DNA of 49,574 bases from Pseudodonghicola xiamenensis DSM 18339 (GCF_000429365.1 NZ_AUBS01000030.1:1-49574); one strand, 5' to 3'; counted from the stretch's first letter, positions 7,761 through 16,143 are shown. Notes: generated by a model not told the origin, from the sequence alone. Translations and numbers: made by a program.

Positions 7761-9335
7761 TCAAAGGCTCTCCAGAAACCGGATCAGGGCGGCGCGTTCG
7801 GTGGGCGGCAGGCCGATCACCCGGTCGCGCTGGGGCTGCGCCTCGCCCCCGTGCCAGAGGATCGCCTCGAGAAGGCTGCGCGCGCGCCCGTCATGCAGGT
7901 ATCCGGCGCGCGGATCGACCACCCGTGCCAGCCCTATACCCCAGAGCGGTGCGGTGCGCCACTCCGCCCCGGAGGCGCGGCCTTCGACCAGATCGTCGGA
8001 AAGCCCCGGCCCCATGTCGTGCAGCAGAAGATCGGAATAGGGCCAGATCAGTTGAAAGCTCTGTTCCGGCTGCTCTTTCAGCCGGTGGGTGACGAATTTC
8101 GGCCGGTGGCAGGCGGGGCAACCTGCGTCGTAGAACACCTGTTTGCCCCGCAACACCTGCGGATCGTCCACATCGCGCCGCGCCGGCACGGCGAGGTTGC
8201 GGGCGTAGTAGACCAGCACATCAAGCGCCTCTGCATCCACTTCGAACACCCGGGCATCGCCATCGCCATGGGGGGCGGCGCGACAGGCAGCTTCGGCCTC
8301 GGTGCAATCTCCCCAGGGCGCCGGATAGAGCGGGGTCGAGATGCCGATGTCGTCCGAAAAGGCCCGGGCGCTCTGATCCTCAACCGTGGGCTGGCCGGCC
8401 TTGAGACCGAAGCGGCCCAGCATCGGACGCTGGTAACGTTGCGACCAGACGATATTCGCCCGTCCCGAGATACCATCACCATTGGCGTCATCCGGATCGG
8501 CGCCGGCCAGGATATCCGCCGCCGGGATCGCCTCGAGCAGCCCCAGACCGATCATCGCCGGCGCCACCCTCGGGCTAACGGCGCTGCCCGCGGCCAGCGG
8601 ACCATGGGCCAGTTCATCCAGGCGATACTGCGGCGCCCTGAGATGCGCGATCTCGCCCCCCTCAAGCGGAATTGCGATCTCATCATAGCTGACGGTCAGC
8701 CGATACTCCGGTTTCAGCCCCACCACGGCGCGGTTCTGCATCTGCCGGCCATAGACCGGATCCGGACCAGTGGGCTGAAACCCCGCGATCCCGGCCATCG
8801 TGCCAGGCCCCTGCCCCATCGGGCGGGCGACATGCAGGACCAGTGACAGCGCGTCTTCGCCCACTGCCGGCGCATGACCACGCCCGTCGCGGGGGTGGCA
8901 GCTCAGGCAGGAACGCGCGTTGTAGAGCGGACCGAGCCCGTCCGATGCCTTGGTCGAAGACGGAGAGGACACCCAGAGCTTTTCGAACATCCCGTGGCCC
9001 AGGCGAAAATCCAGCCCTCGCGCGGCCTCGAGATTGGCCGAGGGTTGCAGGAATGTGTCCTTGTCGTCCCGAAATACCGTAGAGGCACCACCAGCGCGCG
9101 CCTCGAAAGCCTCGGGGGCAGAGAACTCCGTGGTCGGCTGCTCGACTGCGGCAATCCGAGCGGCCTCCTCGGCACTGCGCGGCAGGAATTTGAGATGCGG
9201 CTCGGTCAAGGCCGCCTCTTGGGCGGAGCCGGCGCCCGCGATCAGGGCGAGCGCCAGCGCAAGAGCAGGCTTATTCGCCTGCGTCCATCTTGGTGGCGTT
9301 GAGCTGCGCGTATTTTTCGGCGCCAAGGCGGTCAT
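7761..9335 (-). CDS. di-heme DUF1111 oxidoreductase (thiol-oxidoreductase-like), periplasmic
   Basis: About 524 residues with two c-type heme motifs, CLSCH (about 133-137) and CPACH (about 406-410), typical of the DUF1111 di-heme family related to MauG/cytochrome c peroxidase. A hydrophobic ALALALALIAGAGSAQ stretch is an export signal. The start is uncertain. No ATG, GTG or TTG lies between the bfr stop and the hydrophobic core, so either the gene begins inside bfr (ATG 9335 gives an n-region of 23 residues) or at a non-standard CTG. It sits between bacterioferritin and the imelysin gene in an iron locus, where it may act as a periplasmic iron reductase or oxidase (inference). Confidence 0.88.
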   Translation of the reverse strand: MTALAPKNTRSSTPPRWTQANKPALALALALIAGAGSAQEAALTEPHLKFLPRSAEEAARIAAVEQPTTEFSAPEAFEARAGGASTVFRDDKDTFLQPSANLEAARGLDFRLGHGMFEKLWVSSPSSTKASDGLGPLYNARSCLSCHPRDGRGHAPAVGEDALSLVLHVARPMGQGPGTMAGIAGFQPTGPDPVYGRQMQNRAVVGLKPEYRLTVSYDEIAIPLEGGEIAHLRAPQYRLDELAHGPLAAGSAVSPRVAPAMIGLGLLEAIPAADILAGADPDDANGDGISGRANIVWSQRYQRPMLGRFGLKAGQPTVEDQSARAFSDDIGISTPLYPAPWGDCTEAEAACRAAPHGDGDARVFEVDAEALDVLVYYARNLAVPARRDVDDPQVLRGKQVFYDAGCPACHRPKFVTHRLKEQPEQSFQLIWPYSDLLLHDMGPGLSDDLVEGRASGAEWRTAPLWGIGLARVVDPRAGYLHDGRARSLLEAILWHGGEAQPQRDRVIGLPPTERAALIRFLESL

Positions 9336-9756
9336 AGAGGTCCAGTTGTGTTTCAAGGAAGTCGATATGCCCTTCTTCGTCGGCCAGAAGCTCGTCAAAC
9401 AGCTTCATCGACACGAAATCCCCCACCTTGTCGCAATAGGCGCGCGCCTCGGCATAAAGCGCACGGGCGTCGACCTCGGCGGCAAGATCACATTCCAGCG
9501 TCTCTTTCGGGGTCTGGCCGATCCGCAGGGGATCGAGCTTTTGCAGGTTCGGATGGCCTTCGAGGAAGATGATCCGTTCGATCAGCTTGTCGGCATGTTG
9601 CATCTCCTCGATGCTTTCCTCGCGGCTCTTGGATGCCATCGCGCCCAGCCCCCAATCTTCCTGCAACCGGTAGTGCAGCCAGTACTGGCTGACCGCCGTC
9701 AGCTCGTGCCGCAGGGATTTATTGAGGTATTCAATAACCTTGGCGTCGCCCTTCAT
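9271..9756 (-). CDS. bfr: bacterioferritin
   Basis: A 161-residue heme-containing ferritin that oxidises Fe(II) and stores it as a mineral in a 24-mer shell. The ferroxidase ligands Glu18, Glu51 and His54 are in place, with later Glu and His in LLADEEGHIDFLE, and Met52 is the expected inter-subunit heme ligand. I chose ATG 9756, behind GGGAG, because it gives the usual length and numbering; an upstream ATG at 9777 would overlap bfd. It follows bfd by 7 bp, and the bfd product is its reductase partner for iron release. Its C-terminal codons overlap the likely start of the di-heme gene. Confidence 0.95.
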   Translation of the reverse strand: MKGDAKVIEYLNKSLRHELTAVSQYWLHYRLQEDWGLGAMASKSREESIEEMQHADKLIERIIFLEGHPNLQKLDPLRIGQTPKETLECDLAAEVDARALYAEARAYCDKVGDFVSMKLFDELLADEEGHIDFLETQLDLYDRLGAEKYAQLNATKMDAGE

Positions 9757-9763
9757 CGTCTTG

Positions 9764-10015
9764 CTACTCCCGTCCATTCACTTCGGTTCTATGCACAGGG
9801 TCGAGACTGCGCATGAGGAGAGGAATTTGCAAATTGGAATTCTTCCGCATGGTATCCAGAAACAGCGGCATGCAACCGCCACAATCCGCCGATTTTCCCA
9901 GCGCGCGATAGACCTTGCGCGGGGTGATCAGCGTGTCGGGGTCGGCGGCCCGCATCCAGTCGACAGCGGCGTGAATATCGGAATCACTGATGTTCATGCA
10001 GTGGCAAACGATCAT
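9764..10015 (-). CDS. bfd: bacterioferritin-associated ferredoxin
   Basis: An 83-residue [2Fe-2S] protein with cluster cysteines Cys4, Cys6, Cys45 and Cys48 (CHC and CGGC), the BFD-fold arrangement. The spacing between the pairs is seven residues longer than I recall for the E. coli protein. It donates electrons to bacterioferritin to mobilise stored iron. It is the first gene of the bfd-bfr-DUF1111-imelysin-DUF1513 string. Its promoter region contains an 18-bp motif shared with the second imelysin gene, suggesting common iron or Fe-S-dependent control. Confidence 0.93.
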   Translation of the reverse strand: MIVCHCMNISDSDIHAAVDWMRAADPDTLITPRKVYRALGKSADCGGCMPLFLDTMRKNSNLQIPLLMRSLDPVHRTEVNGRE

Positions 10016-10049
10016 GCGGCGACCTTCTGACTGGGGGGCGGCAATTATC

Positions 10050-10110
10050 TTAGTCTATTAGTCGGCTTTTTCGGCTCTCGCCAGCGTTTTCTGATATTTT
10101 TAGTCGGATA
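10050..10110 (-). promoter_or_regulatory. candidate iron-responsive operator region upstream of bfd
   Basis: The 165 bp upstream of bfd contain repeated TTAGTC words on the + strand: TTAGTC at 10050, TTAGTCGG at 10058 and TTAGTCGG at 10100, the last two 42 bp (four turns) apart. The third lies in CTGATATTTTTAGTCGGA (10091-10108), which matches 12716-12733 upstream of the second imelysin as CTGAT-N7-GTCGGA. From memory this resembles the Rhodobacterales Iron-Rhodo-box/IscR-type element; the exact regulator is not proven here. Confidence 0.5.
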
Positions 10111-10182
10111 CCTCTTCAGAAATGCGTGAGGCCGCACCTGCGGCACGGCCCCGATCGTCAAACCTTCCCAGAAGCGTCGAAA

Positions 10183-11202
10183 TCAATCGCCGAAGGGAAT
10201 CACCAGATTGACCCCCAACGCGGTATCCTTGGTGCCGGCCTCGTCGACATAGGCCAGCGCGCCGCCCAGGACGAACCCGTTGGCAAAGGCATATTCCGCC
10301 CCGACCGACGTCAGGTTGGTGCGCCCCTCGCTGTCGATATCCCGGCTGGCAAAGGTGCCGGACAGGGTCCAGTCGCCGATCGCATAGGCCGCGTTCAGCG
10401 TCGCATAAGTGGCATCGTCGGCGGTGCCGCCATATCCGTCGAAGGCCGCGACCTCGGCCAGCACATCGACCCCACCAGCAAAGGAATGGCCGATCCCGAG
10501 CAGATAGCCCTTTTCGTCCTTCACGTCGCCGGTGCCTGCGTGCAGATATCGCACACCGACATGGACATAGGTATCATCCCATTCCTTCGCCCACTGCATC
10601 GAGACGTTGTTCAGCTTGCCCGTATTCCCGGCGCCACCGTCGTTCGACGAATTGCGCCCCCGATTGTAGCCCAGCGATCTGCTGAACACGGTATCGTCGG
10701 CATAGAACACCCCATAGGACAGCGCACCGGCCTGCCCCAGATCGACGCTGGCCAGGATACCGATCTGCTCGGACAGCTCGTAATCCTCGGCAAGGGTCGT
10801 GCCGTAGAAGCCGGCGGCCACGTCCCAGGCCACGCCCCAGACCGGGTGCACCTTACCAGCCTGAACTGCCGCCGGGCCGAAATCGAATTCGACGCCCAGC
10901 TCATGCGCATAAAGCCCCATCTGCTGGAACGTTCGGTCTTCGGTCGGATCAACCACCGATTCCCAGGTCAGCCCACCGAACAGCACGACGGTGTCGGTCA
11001 GGGCGAAACGGGCGTTGATCTCACCGGTGGCGTAGGTGTCGCGAATCTCGCGGCTGGACTCGTCGGAATGGATCACCTGATCGTTACCGATCTCAAGCGA
11101 CCCGCCCAGAGACAGGCGGCTGGCCTCCTGCGCCTGGGCGACAGATGACAGCAGCAACAGCGGCACGCTGGAGTACAGCGCGACAGTCAATTGTTTTTTC
11201 AT
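10183..11202 (-). CDS. outer-membrane porin (alphaproteobacterial type)
   Basis: A 339-residue exported beta-barrel protein. The signal peptide is about residues 1-24 (cleavage after VAQAQ), followed by alternating amphipathic strands rich in Gly, Asp and aromatics, ending in LGVNLVIPFGD. It resembles gram-negative porins of Rhodobacteraceae but lacks the usual terminal Phe, ending FGD. It stands alone between bfd and the second imelysin gene on the same strand, with terminator-like structure on its upstream side. An outer-membrane channel for iron compounds is suggested only by location. Confidence 0.8.
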   Translation of the reverse strand: MKKQLTVALYSSVPLLLLSSVAQAQEASRLSLGGSLEIGNDQVIHSDESSREIRDTYATGEINARFALTDTVVLFGGLTWESVVDPTEDRTFQQMGLYAHELGVEFDFGPAAVQAGKVHPVWGVAWDVAAGFYGTTLAEDYELSEQIGILASVDLGQAGALSYGVFYADDTVFSRSLGYNRGRNSSNDGGAGNTGKLNNVSMQWAKEWDDTYVHVGVRYLHAGTGDVKDEKGYLLGIGHSFAGGVDVLAEVAAFDGYGGTADDATYATLNAAYAIGDWTLSGTFASRDIDSEGRTNLTSVGAEYAFANGFVLGGALAYVDEAGTKDTALGVNLVIPFGD

Positions 11203-11264
11203 GATTTTCTTTCGTGGGGAAGATAAGGCCTAGCGACCGCGCGACAATGGCGCAGCCCGGCTTG

Positions 11265-11293
11265 GCAAAACTGTGGAGCCCCGAAGGGCCCCA
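11265..11293 (-). terminator. intrinsic terminator-like hairpin after the second imelysin gene
   Basis: On the reverse strand TGGGGCCC-TTCG-GGGCTCCA forms an 8-bp stem (one G-U) capped by a stable TTCG loop, 29 bp after the stop of the imelysin gene, followed by CAGTTTTG. The T-tract is short, so termination may be partial. Confidence 0.5.
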
Positions 11294-11321
11294 CCGAGAT
11301 TTCAGAATGTCACCCTGGCCC

Positions 11322-12581
11322 TTACTGGAAGACGGCGGAAGGGTTGTCGAGGCTGTCAGAGCCTTCGAATTCCAGCTTGTCGACGTTCAGAGCGCCGACG
11401 ATACGCTCGATGGTCTTGGTCTGGTCGATCAGCCCATTGACGCCCCCCATGATCAGCGCCTCGCCCGCGGCATTGCCGCGCGCCAGCATCTGGTCATAGG
11501 CAAAACCGGCCTCGGCCGCGATCTTGATATCGAGCAGTGCATTGACGGTGGCATTCAGCTTGGACTTCATCTCGCGGTCCAGCTCCGGGTTGGTCTCGGC
11601 CACCATTTCGGACAGCGAAGGCCCCGACACCACCGCGCCATCGGCACCGACATAGCGGCCCAGATAGACGTTACGGATACCGATGCCATCGTAGAAGTGG
11701 CTGTTATAGGTGTTGTCCGAGAAGCAATCATGTTCTTCCTCAGGATCGTTCAACATCAGGCCCAGCCGCATGCGCTCGCCCGCCTGCTCGCCATAGGACA
11801 GGCTGCCCATGCCAGTCAGAATGATGGTGATGCCGGCATTCTCGTCCTGCAGCACATTGGCCCGCGCCGCACCGCCCTCGGCCCATTGCGCCTCCATCCA
11901 GTCCAGATCGCTGACCAGCAGATCGGTCGCGGCCTTCAGGTATTCGCCCCGGCGATCGCAATTGTCGTTGGTGCAGGCATCGCCCTTGGCGTAATCGGTC
12001 CAGCGCCGCTCTCCGGCGCCGGCCTCGGTGCCATGCAAATCCTGCCCCCAGAGCAGGAATTCGATCGCGTGATAGCCGGTGGCAACGTTGGTTTCGATAC
12101 CTTCGGCCTCTTGCAGAGTGCCTTCCAGCAGCTCCGGCGTAATATGGGTGGCATCGACCTGCTTGCCAGCAATCACCGGCTTGGGATTGGCGATCACGTT
12201 CAGCGCGGCCAGCGGGTTCTCATCACTCTCGCCATAAGAGGAATCGACATAGTCGATCAGCCCCTCGTCCAGCGGCCAGGCATTCACCTTGCCTTCCCAA
12301 TCGTCGACGATCGGGTTACCGAAGCGGAAGACCTCGGTCTGCTGATAAGGCACCCGCGCCTCTTTCCAGGCCGCCTTTGCAGCCTCCAACGCCTCGGGCG
12401 AGGGATCCGCGATCAGCGCATCGACTGCCAGCTGTAACCGCTTGGCCGTCGCGGCGCTGTCCCCATAGGCGGCAGCGGCGATAGTCACGTAGGTATCCAG
12501 CACCGCAGCCTTGTCGGCGGCCAGCGCCGGCACGGCTGCGACCGAGCCGAAGAGTACGGCAGTCAGGGCGAGACGTTTCAT
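11322..12581 (-). CDS. imelysin-family iron-regulated periplasmic protein (IrpA/IcmP-like)
   Basis: A 419-residue exported protein with signal peptide about 1-21 (ending PALAAD). It has the characteristic imelysin motif GYHAIEFLLWGQDL, here with the intact GxHxxE residues, plus a conserved N-terminal TYVTIAAAAY segment and a Cys pair in ACTNDNCD. IrpA-type imelysins are induced by iron limitation and sit in the periplasm or on the outer membrane; a metal-binding role is proposed for the family. An RBS AAAGGA precedes the ATG. It has its own promoter region with the CTGAT-N7-GTCGGA motif and a downstream hairpin. In many proteobacteria it is the first gene of an imelysin/DUF1111/imelysin/DUF1513 operon, whereas here a porin, bfd and bfr intervene. 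Confidence 0.9.
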   Translation of the reverse strand: MKRLALTAVLFGSVAAVPALAADKAAVLDTYVTIAAAAYGDSAATAKRLQLAVDALIADPSPEALEAAKAAWKEARVPYQQTEVFRFGNPIVDDWEGKVNAWPLDEGLIDYVDSSYGESDENPLAALNVIANPKPVIAGKQVDATHITPELLEGTLQEAEGIETNVATGYHAIEFLLWGQDLHGTEAGAGERRWTDYAKGDACTNDNCDRRGEYLKAATDLLVSDLDWMEAQWAEGGAARANVLQDENAGITIILTGMGSLSYGEQAGERMRLGLMLNDPEEEHDCFSDNTYNSHFYDGIGIRNVYLGRYVGADGAVVSGPSLSEMVAETNPELDREMKSKLNATVNALLDIKIAAEAGFAYDQMLARGNAAGEALIMGGVNGLIDQTKTIERIVGALNVDKLEFEGSDSLDNPSAVFQ

Positions 12582-12715
12582 TTCGAAATCCTTTCAGTCG
12601 GCGACCGACCCCGAAAGAGCCTGCCCTACCGCCCCCTGGGCGCGGCCGGCAATCCTGGCGCTTTCGCGATCCTGAAACACAGATGTCCCCGCACGGGCGG
12701 GAGCTCGGCCAGAAC

Positions 12716-12741
12716 CTGATTAAATTCGTCGGAATTGTCAA
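12716..12741 (-). promoter_or_regulatory. candidate promoter/operator of the second imelysin gene
   Basis: The + strand reads CTGATTAAATTCGTCGGA (12716-12733), sharing CTGAT-N7-GTCGGA with the bfd promoter region in the same orientation. It overlaps a perfect inverted repeat AATTC-CGAC-GAATT (12723-12736, read on the reverse strand) and a TTGACA at 12741-12736 that could be a -35 element. Two iron genes sharing this 18-mer suggest a common regulator; the identity (IscR or RirA type) is inference. Confidence 0.45.
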
Positions 12742-12840
12742 GCCTACGCCAGTCCCCCGCTGAAACGTTCCCTCTCCCGCCCGCCCCTCCCGATCCGGGG
12801 GCCCACCCCACCGGGAATGAACCGACGGGGCGGGACCCGG

Positions 12841-14385
12841 TCACATCACCGCTTCGATCAGCACCGGCCCTGGCGCTTCAAGGCCTGCGTCCAGCGCCAG
12901 AGCGAGCTGTGCGGTATCCTCGACCCGGGTCGCCTCCACCCCCATGCCACGGGCAAGCGACACCCAGTCCAGCGTCGGCCGGTCCAGCGACAGCATGTCA
13001 ATGGCGCGCGGCCCGGGGTTCTGCACGCCGACATTGGTCAGCTCACCGCGCAGGATGTTATAGGCGCGGTTGGCAAGGATCACGATGGTGACGTCCAGCC
13101 CCTCGCGCGCCATGGTCCAAAGGCCCTGCGGCACATACATGCCACTGCCGTCGCTGATCAGCGCCAGCACCTTGCGATCCGGACAGGCAACCGCTGCGCC
13201 GACCGAAACCGACAGCCCATAGCCGATCGAGCCGCCGTTGTTCTGCAACAGGCTGTGCTGCGGCGCGCCCTTGGTGGCCGCAGGCAGATAACCACCGCTC
13301 GAGACCGTCTCGTCGACCAGAATGGTGCCTTCGCGAATCGCATTGGCGATCACCGGCGCGATGGTTTCGGGCGTCAGCGGCGACAGCGGCGGCAGATCGG
13401 GCAGGCTGGCGGCCTCGATCAGTGCCGATTTGGCCGCCGCCCCGGTGGCCGCCACCAGCGCCTCCAGCGCGGCACCGGTATCCATCGCGGCAGTCGCCAG
13501 CGGCACGAAATCTGCATCCGGCCGGGTCAAACGCGCCGGCTTGCCTGGATAGGCGAAAAAGCCGATCGGTTCGCGCGCCCCCAACAGCACGATCTTGCCG
13601 TAGGGCTCCAGCGCCTTCAGCGCCAGGTCGATCGGATAGGGCACCCGCGGTATCGCCACCCGACCGGCGCCGCGTTCGGTGCGCGGGTTTGCCCATTCCG
13701 ACATCAGCGCGCACCCCGTCGCGGCGGCGATCTTGCCGGCCAGCGCCAGGTTTTCCTCGGTCAGGGCGCCGGCGCCCAGCAGCAGCAGGCTGCCTTCACC
13801 GGCCAACGCCCTGGCCGCCTCTTCGACCAGCGCGGCGTCGGGGCGCTCCGGGGCCTCGGGCGCCAGGGCCTCGGCCACCGCGCCGCCCTCGGTCCAGGCG
13901 GTATCCCCCGGCAGGATCAGCGTCGCCACCCGGCCCGGCGTTGTGCGCGCCTGCTGCACTGCGCGGGCGGCATCGGCACCGACATCCGCCGTCGAAAGAG
14001 AGGTGTGAACCCAAGCAGACATCGGCCGCGCGATGCCTTCGATATCCGCCGTCAGCGGCGCATCCAGCGCGATATGGGTCGAGGCGTGTTCACCGACGAT
14101 ATTGACGATACCCGACCCCGCCTTCTTGGCGTTGTGCAGGTTCGACAGACCGTTGGCCAGACCCGGCCCGAGGTGCAGCAGGGTCGAGGCCGGCTTGCGC
14201 GCCATCCGCCAATAGCCATCGGCCGCCCCAGTCGCCACACCTTCGAACAGTGCCAGAACCGAGCGCATTCCCGGCACATGATCAAGCGCCGCGACAAAGT
14301 GCATTTCAGAGGTTCCGGGATTGGTGAAACACACGTCCACATCGCTTGCCAACAGGCTACGCACCAGGCTTTCGGCGCCGTTCAT
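12841..14385 (-). CDS. ThDP-dependent enzyme, acetolactate synthase large-subunit-like
   Basis: A 514-residue thiamin-diphosphate enzyme of the IlvB/benzoylformate-decarboxylase superfamily. The PYR domain (about 1-165) carries CFTNPGTSE and the catalytic Glu48 in ALFEGVATG. A central domain spans about 185-310. The PP domain (about 340-514) carries the Mg/ThDP motif starting SDGSGMY and ending ILANRAYN. It is shorter than true acetolactate synthases (about 560-590) and has no small subunit next to it, so a decarboxylase of another 2-oxo acid is as likely. It is a single gene with hypothetical surroundings and no visible operon partner. Confidence 0.85.
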   Translation of the reverse strand: MNGAESLVRSLLASDVDVCFTNPGTSEMHFVAALDHVPGMRSVLALFEGVATGAADGYWRMARKPASTLLHLGPGLANGLSNLHNAKKAGSGIVNIVGEHASTHIALDAPLTADIEGIARPMSAWVHTSLSTADVGADAARAVQQARTTPGRVATLILPGDTAWTEGGAVAEALAPEAPERPDAALVEEAARALAGEGSLLLLGAGALTEENLALAGKIAAATGCALMSEWANPRTERGAGRVAIPRVPYPIDLALKALEPYGKIVLLGAREPIGFFAYPGKPARLTRPDADFVPLATAAMDTGAALEALVAATGAAAKSALIEAASLPDLPPLSPLTPETIAPVIANAIREGTILVDETVSSGGYLPAATKGAPQHSLLQNNGGSIGYGLSVSVGAAVACPDRKVLALISDGSGMYVPQGLWTMAREGLDVTIVILANRAYNILRGELTNVGVQNPGPRAIDMLSLDRPTLDWVSLARGMGVEATRVEDTAQLALALDAGLEAPGPVLIEAVM

Positions 14386-15062
14386 GTCATTCTCTCCTCA
14401 AGACAATAGGCGGAGATGCCTGCGGCATCCCCGCCGGCACCGTTTCATGCCCCGCCCACCGGGGCCAGAGCGAATTCACTTTACAGCGCGTCCGATGCCC
14501 TCCCGTGTCTCCATCGCGTGCAAAGTCCGGGCGACAGGGACCGATATGCCGACTGCCAGGTCCATCGCGATGGTCTGATCGACGCCGATCCCCCCAGCCC
14601 CTCCCATCTGCCATTCTGGTGATCGCCAACGAAGAACTGGCCTCACCAGAGGCCGACGGGGCCCCCGCCCCGCACGTCAATCTCGTCAGCCGGGGGGACG
14701 AGAGCCCTCCCCAACGGATGCCCAGGGGCATCGACAGGCCAGCTCCGGACAGGCCTCCCAATCACGCGACAACGGTCACTTGGCGGAGGAACCACGCCCC
14801 AACCGACCGAGGCACGACGACAGGGGAAAACGCCCTGTAGATGACCAATTTCAATCCCCGCACGCCGGACAAAGACAGGCAGCGGCTGGAAGGCCTCAAC
14901 TGAGCCGACCTCGAAGATGGTGCCGAGGACCAGGTCGGCGTCGATGTCCCGCAGCTCGAAGCCCGCGCCATCGTGGCCAGCCCCCGGGAGGACAGACCAA
15001 GGCAGCAAAAACTTTTAGATCAAAGGGCTTGCACTCCCAGAGCCATGGGTTTTTCTGATGGC
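14386..15062 (+). other. gene-poor stretch with degenerate coding-like peptides
   Basis: About 680 bp with no convincing complete gene. On the reverse strand a frame ending at TGA 14478-14476 reads IGVDQTIAMDLAVGISVPVA and onward to GIGRAVK, which looks like the C-terminus of a real protein, but it has no plausible upstream continuation past about 14600. A second reverse peptide near 14850-15008 (GAGHDGAGFELRDIDADLVL) also looks protein-like. I read this as remnants of one or more decayed genes. No RNA gene or strong hairpin was seen. Confidence 0.4.
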
Positions 15063-15986
15063 ATGGTAAAGCTGGTTCTCCTGCACAAGGCCGACTCGAT
15101 CTACGAGGACGAGCCGGATGTCGTCTATGATTTTCCCCGGGCCTATCTGAAAGCCGTTCGGGAGGCCGAGGGCGATTGGATCGTCTATTACGAACCGGTC
15201 AAGGCAGGGGCGCGTGGATATTTTGCCGTCGCGAAAATCCAGCGGATCATTCCCAAACCGGGCGTGGAGGGGCGGTATCTCGCCCTCATCGAGCCGGGCA
15301 GTTACCTGCCCTTCGATGCCGAGGTTCCGCGTCTCGTCGAGGGACGCCCGCTGGAGGCCTCTTTGACAGAACCGGACGGGTCGCCGAAGAAGGGTGGCGC
15401 CGTTCAGCTTGCCGTGCGGCGGCTTCCCGAGGCCGACTTCGCGCGAATTGTTGATCTTGGCTTGCCTCAGGATCTCGAGCGCCGCGAGGCAACGCGCTAC
15501 AATCCCGTTCCCGACGATCTTGCAGAGCAGAATACCCCCTTTCAGAGGCCGATCCTGGAACGGCTCACACGTCGTCCCTATCGGGACGTCGCCTTTCGCA
15601 GGAAGGTCCGCGAGGCCTATGACTACCGCTGCGCCATGTCCGGCCTTCAGCTCCGCAACGGTGGCGGCCGCCCCGAAGTGCAGGCCGCGCATATTCGCCC
15701 CGTGGAGCGGCAGGGCAGCGACGCCATCCGCAATGGTCTGGCGCTGTCCGGAACGCTGCACTGGATGTTCGACCGCGGCCTGATCTCTGTCGCCGAGGAT
15801 TGCGAGACCATCCTGGTCTCTCGCAACAAGGTGCCGGGAGACGTCGTGGCCCGCCTGCTGCGGCCCGACGGCAAGCTGTGGAAGCCCTCTGATCGGAAGA
15901 ACTGGCCCAGCCCCGCAAACCTGAAATGGCATCGCGAGAACGTCTTTGGCCAGGTGGTGACGGACGAGCCGATCAGCTGGGGATAG
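15063..15986 (+). CDS. HNH endonuclease family protein
   Basis: About 307 residues. The N-terminal part (MVKLVLLHKADSIYEDEPD) and the following FPRAYLKAV, GDWIVYYEP, GYFAVAKIQ and YLALIEPGSYLPF motifs match a family of stand-alone HNH endonucleases. The C-terminal nuclease core has YDYRCAMSG, EVQAAHIRPVE and NGLALSGTLHWMFDRGLISV, with the AHI histidine and the downstream Asn/His of an HNH site (about residues 195-240). Start choice: ATG 15063 aligns best with family N-termini as I recall them; ATG 15045 adds six residues. It is isolated between degenerate sequence and an intergenic repeat, a typical place for a restriction or defence accessory gene, but no partner methylase is present. Confidence 0.82.
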   Translation: MVKLVLLHKADSIYEDEPDVVYDFPRAYLKAVREAEGDWIVYYEPVKAGARGYFAVAKIQRIIPKPGVEGRYLALIEPGSYLPFDAEVPRLVEGRPLEASLTEPDGSPKKGGAVQLAVRRLPEADFARIVDLGLPQDLERREATRYNPVPDDLAEQNTPFQRPILERLTRRPYRDVAFRRKVREAYDYRCAMSGLQLRNGGGRPEVQAAHIRPVERQGSDAIRNGLALSGTLHWMFDRGLISVAEDCETILVSRNKVPGDVVARLLRPDGKLWKPSDRKNWPSPANLKWHRENVFGQVVTDEPISWG

Positions 15987-16075
15987 AGTGCCCGGGGATA
16001 GGTTATCTGGGGACAGGAGGGCCAGCCACGCCGCCGGACCTGTCTTGTTGCACAGACAGGACGGCTGTCCGGAAA

Positions 16076-16143
16076 AGGGGGGGGCTCCCCCCCCGACGCC
16101 CATATAGGGCGCCTCCCCCGCCGTATTTGAACCGAGAAGAAGG
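16076..16143 (+). repeat. intergenic repeat, copy 1 (G-run hairpin + CCCCCG..TATTTG..AGAAG)
   Basis: A run of G/C forming GGGGGG-CTCC-CCCCCC, then a GGCGCC-type hairpin (GACGCCCATATAGGGCGCC), then CCCCCGCCGTATTTGAACCGAGAAGAAGG. The same architecture recurs at 32896-32969 and 40189-40250, always between genes. This is a dispersed intergenic element of the genome, seen directly as three related copies. Confidence 0.6.

Noticed and set aside
10131..10144. GCCGCACCTGCGGC hairpin after the porin gene as terminator
   Set aside because: Loop of about four bases and no T-tract on the relevant strand; too weak to call.
12817..14409. Long forward open frame of 530 codons
   Set aside because: It is the antisense of the ThDP enzyme; its composition (Arg/Gln/His-rich) is typical of GC-rich shadow frames.
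14643..15008. 121-codon reverse frame as a complete gene
   Set aside because: Only its first part looks protein-like, no ribosome site or known domain; described as a degenerate stretch instead.
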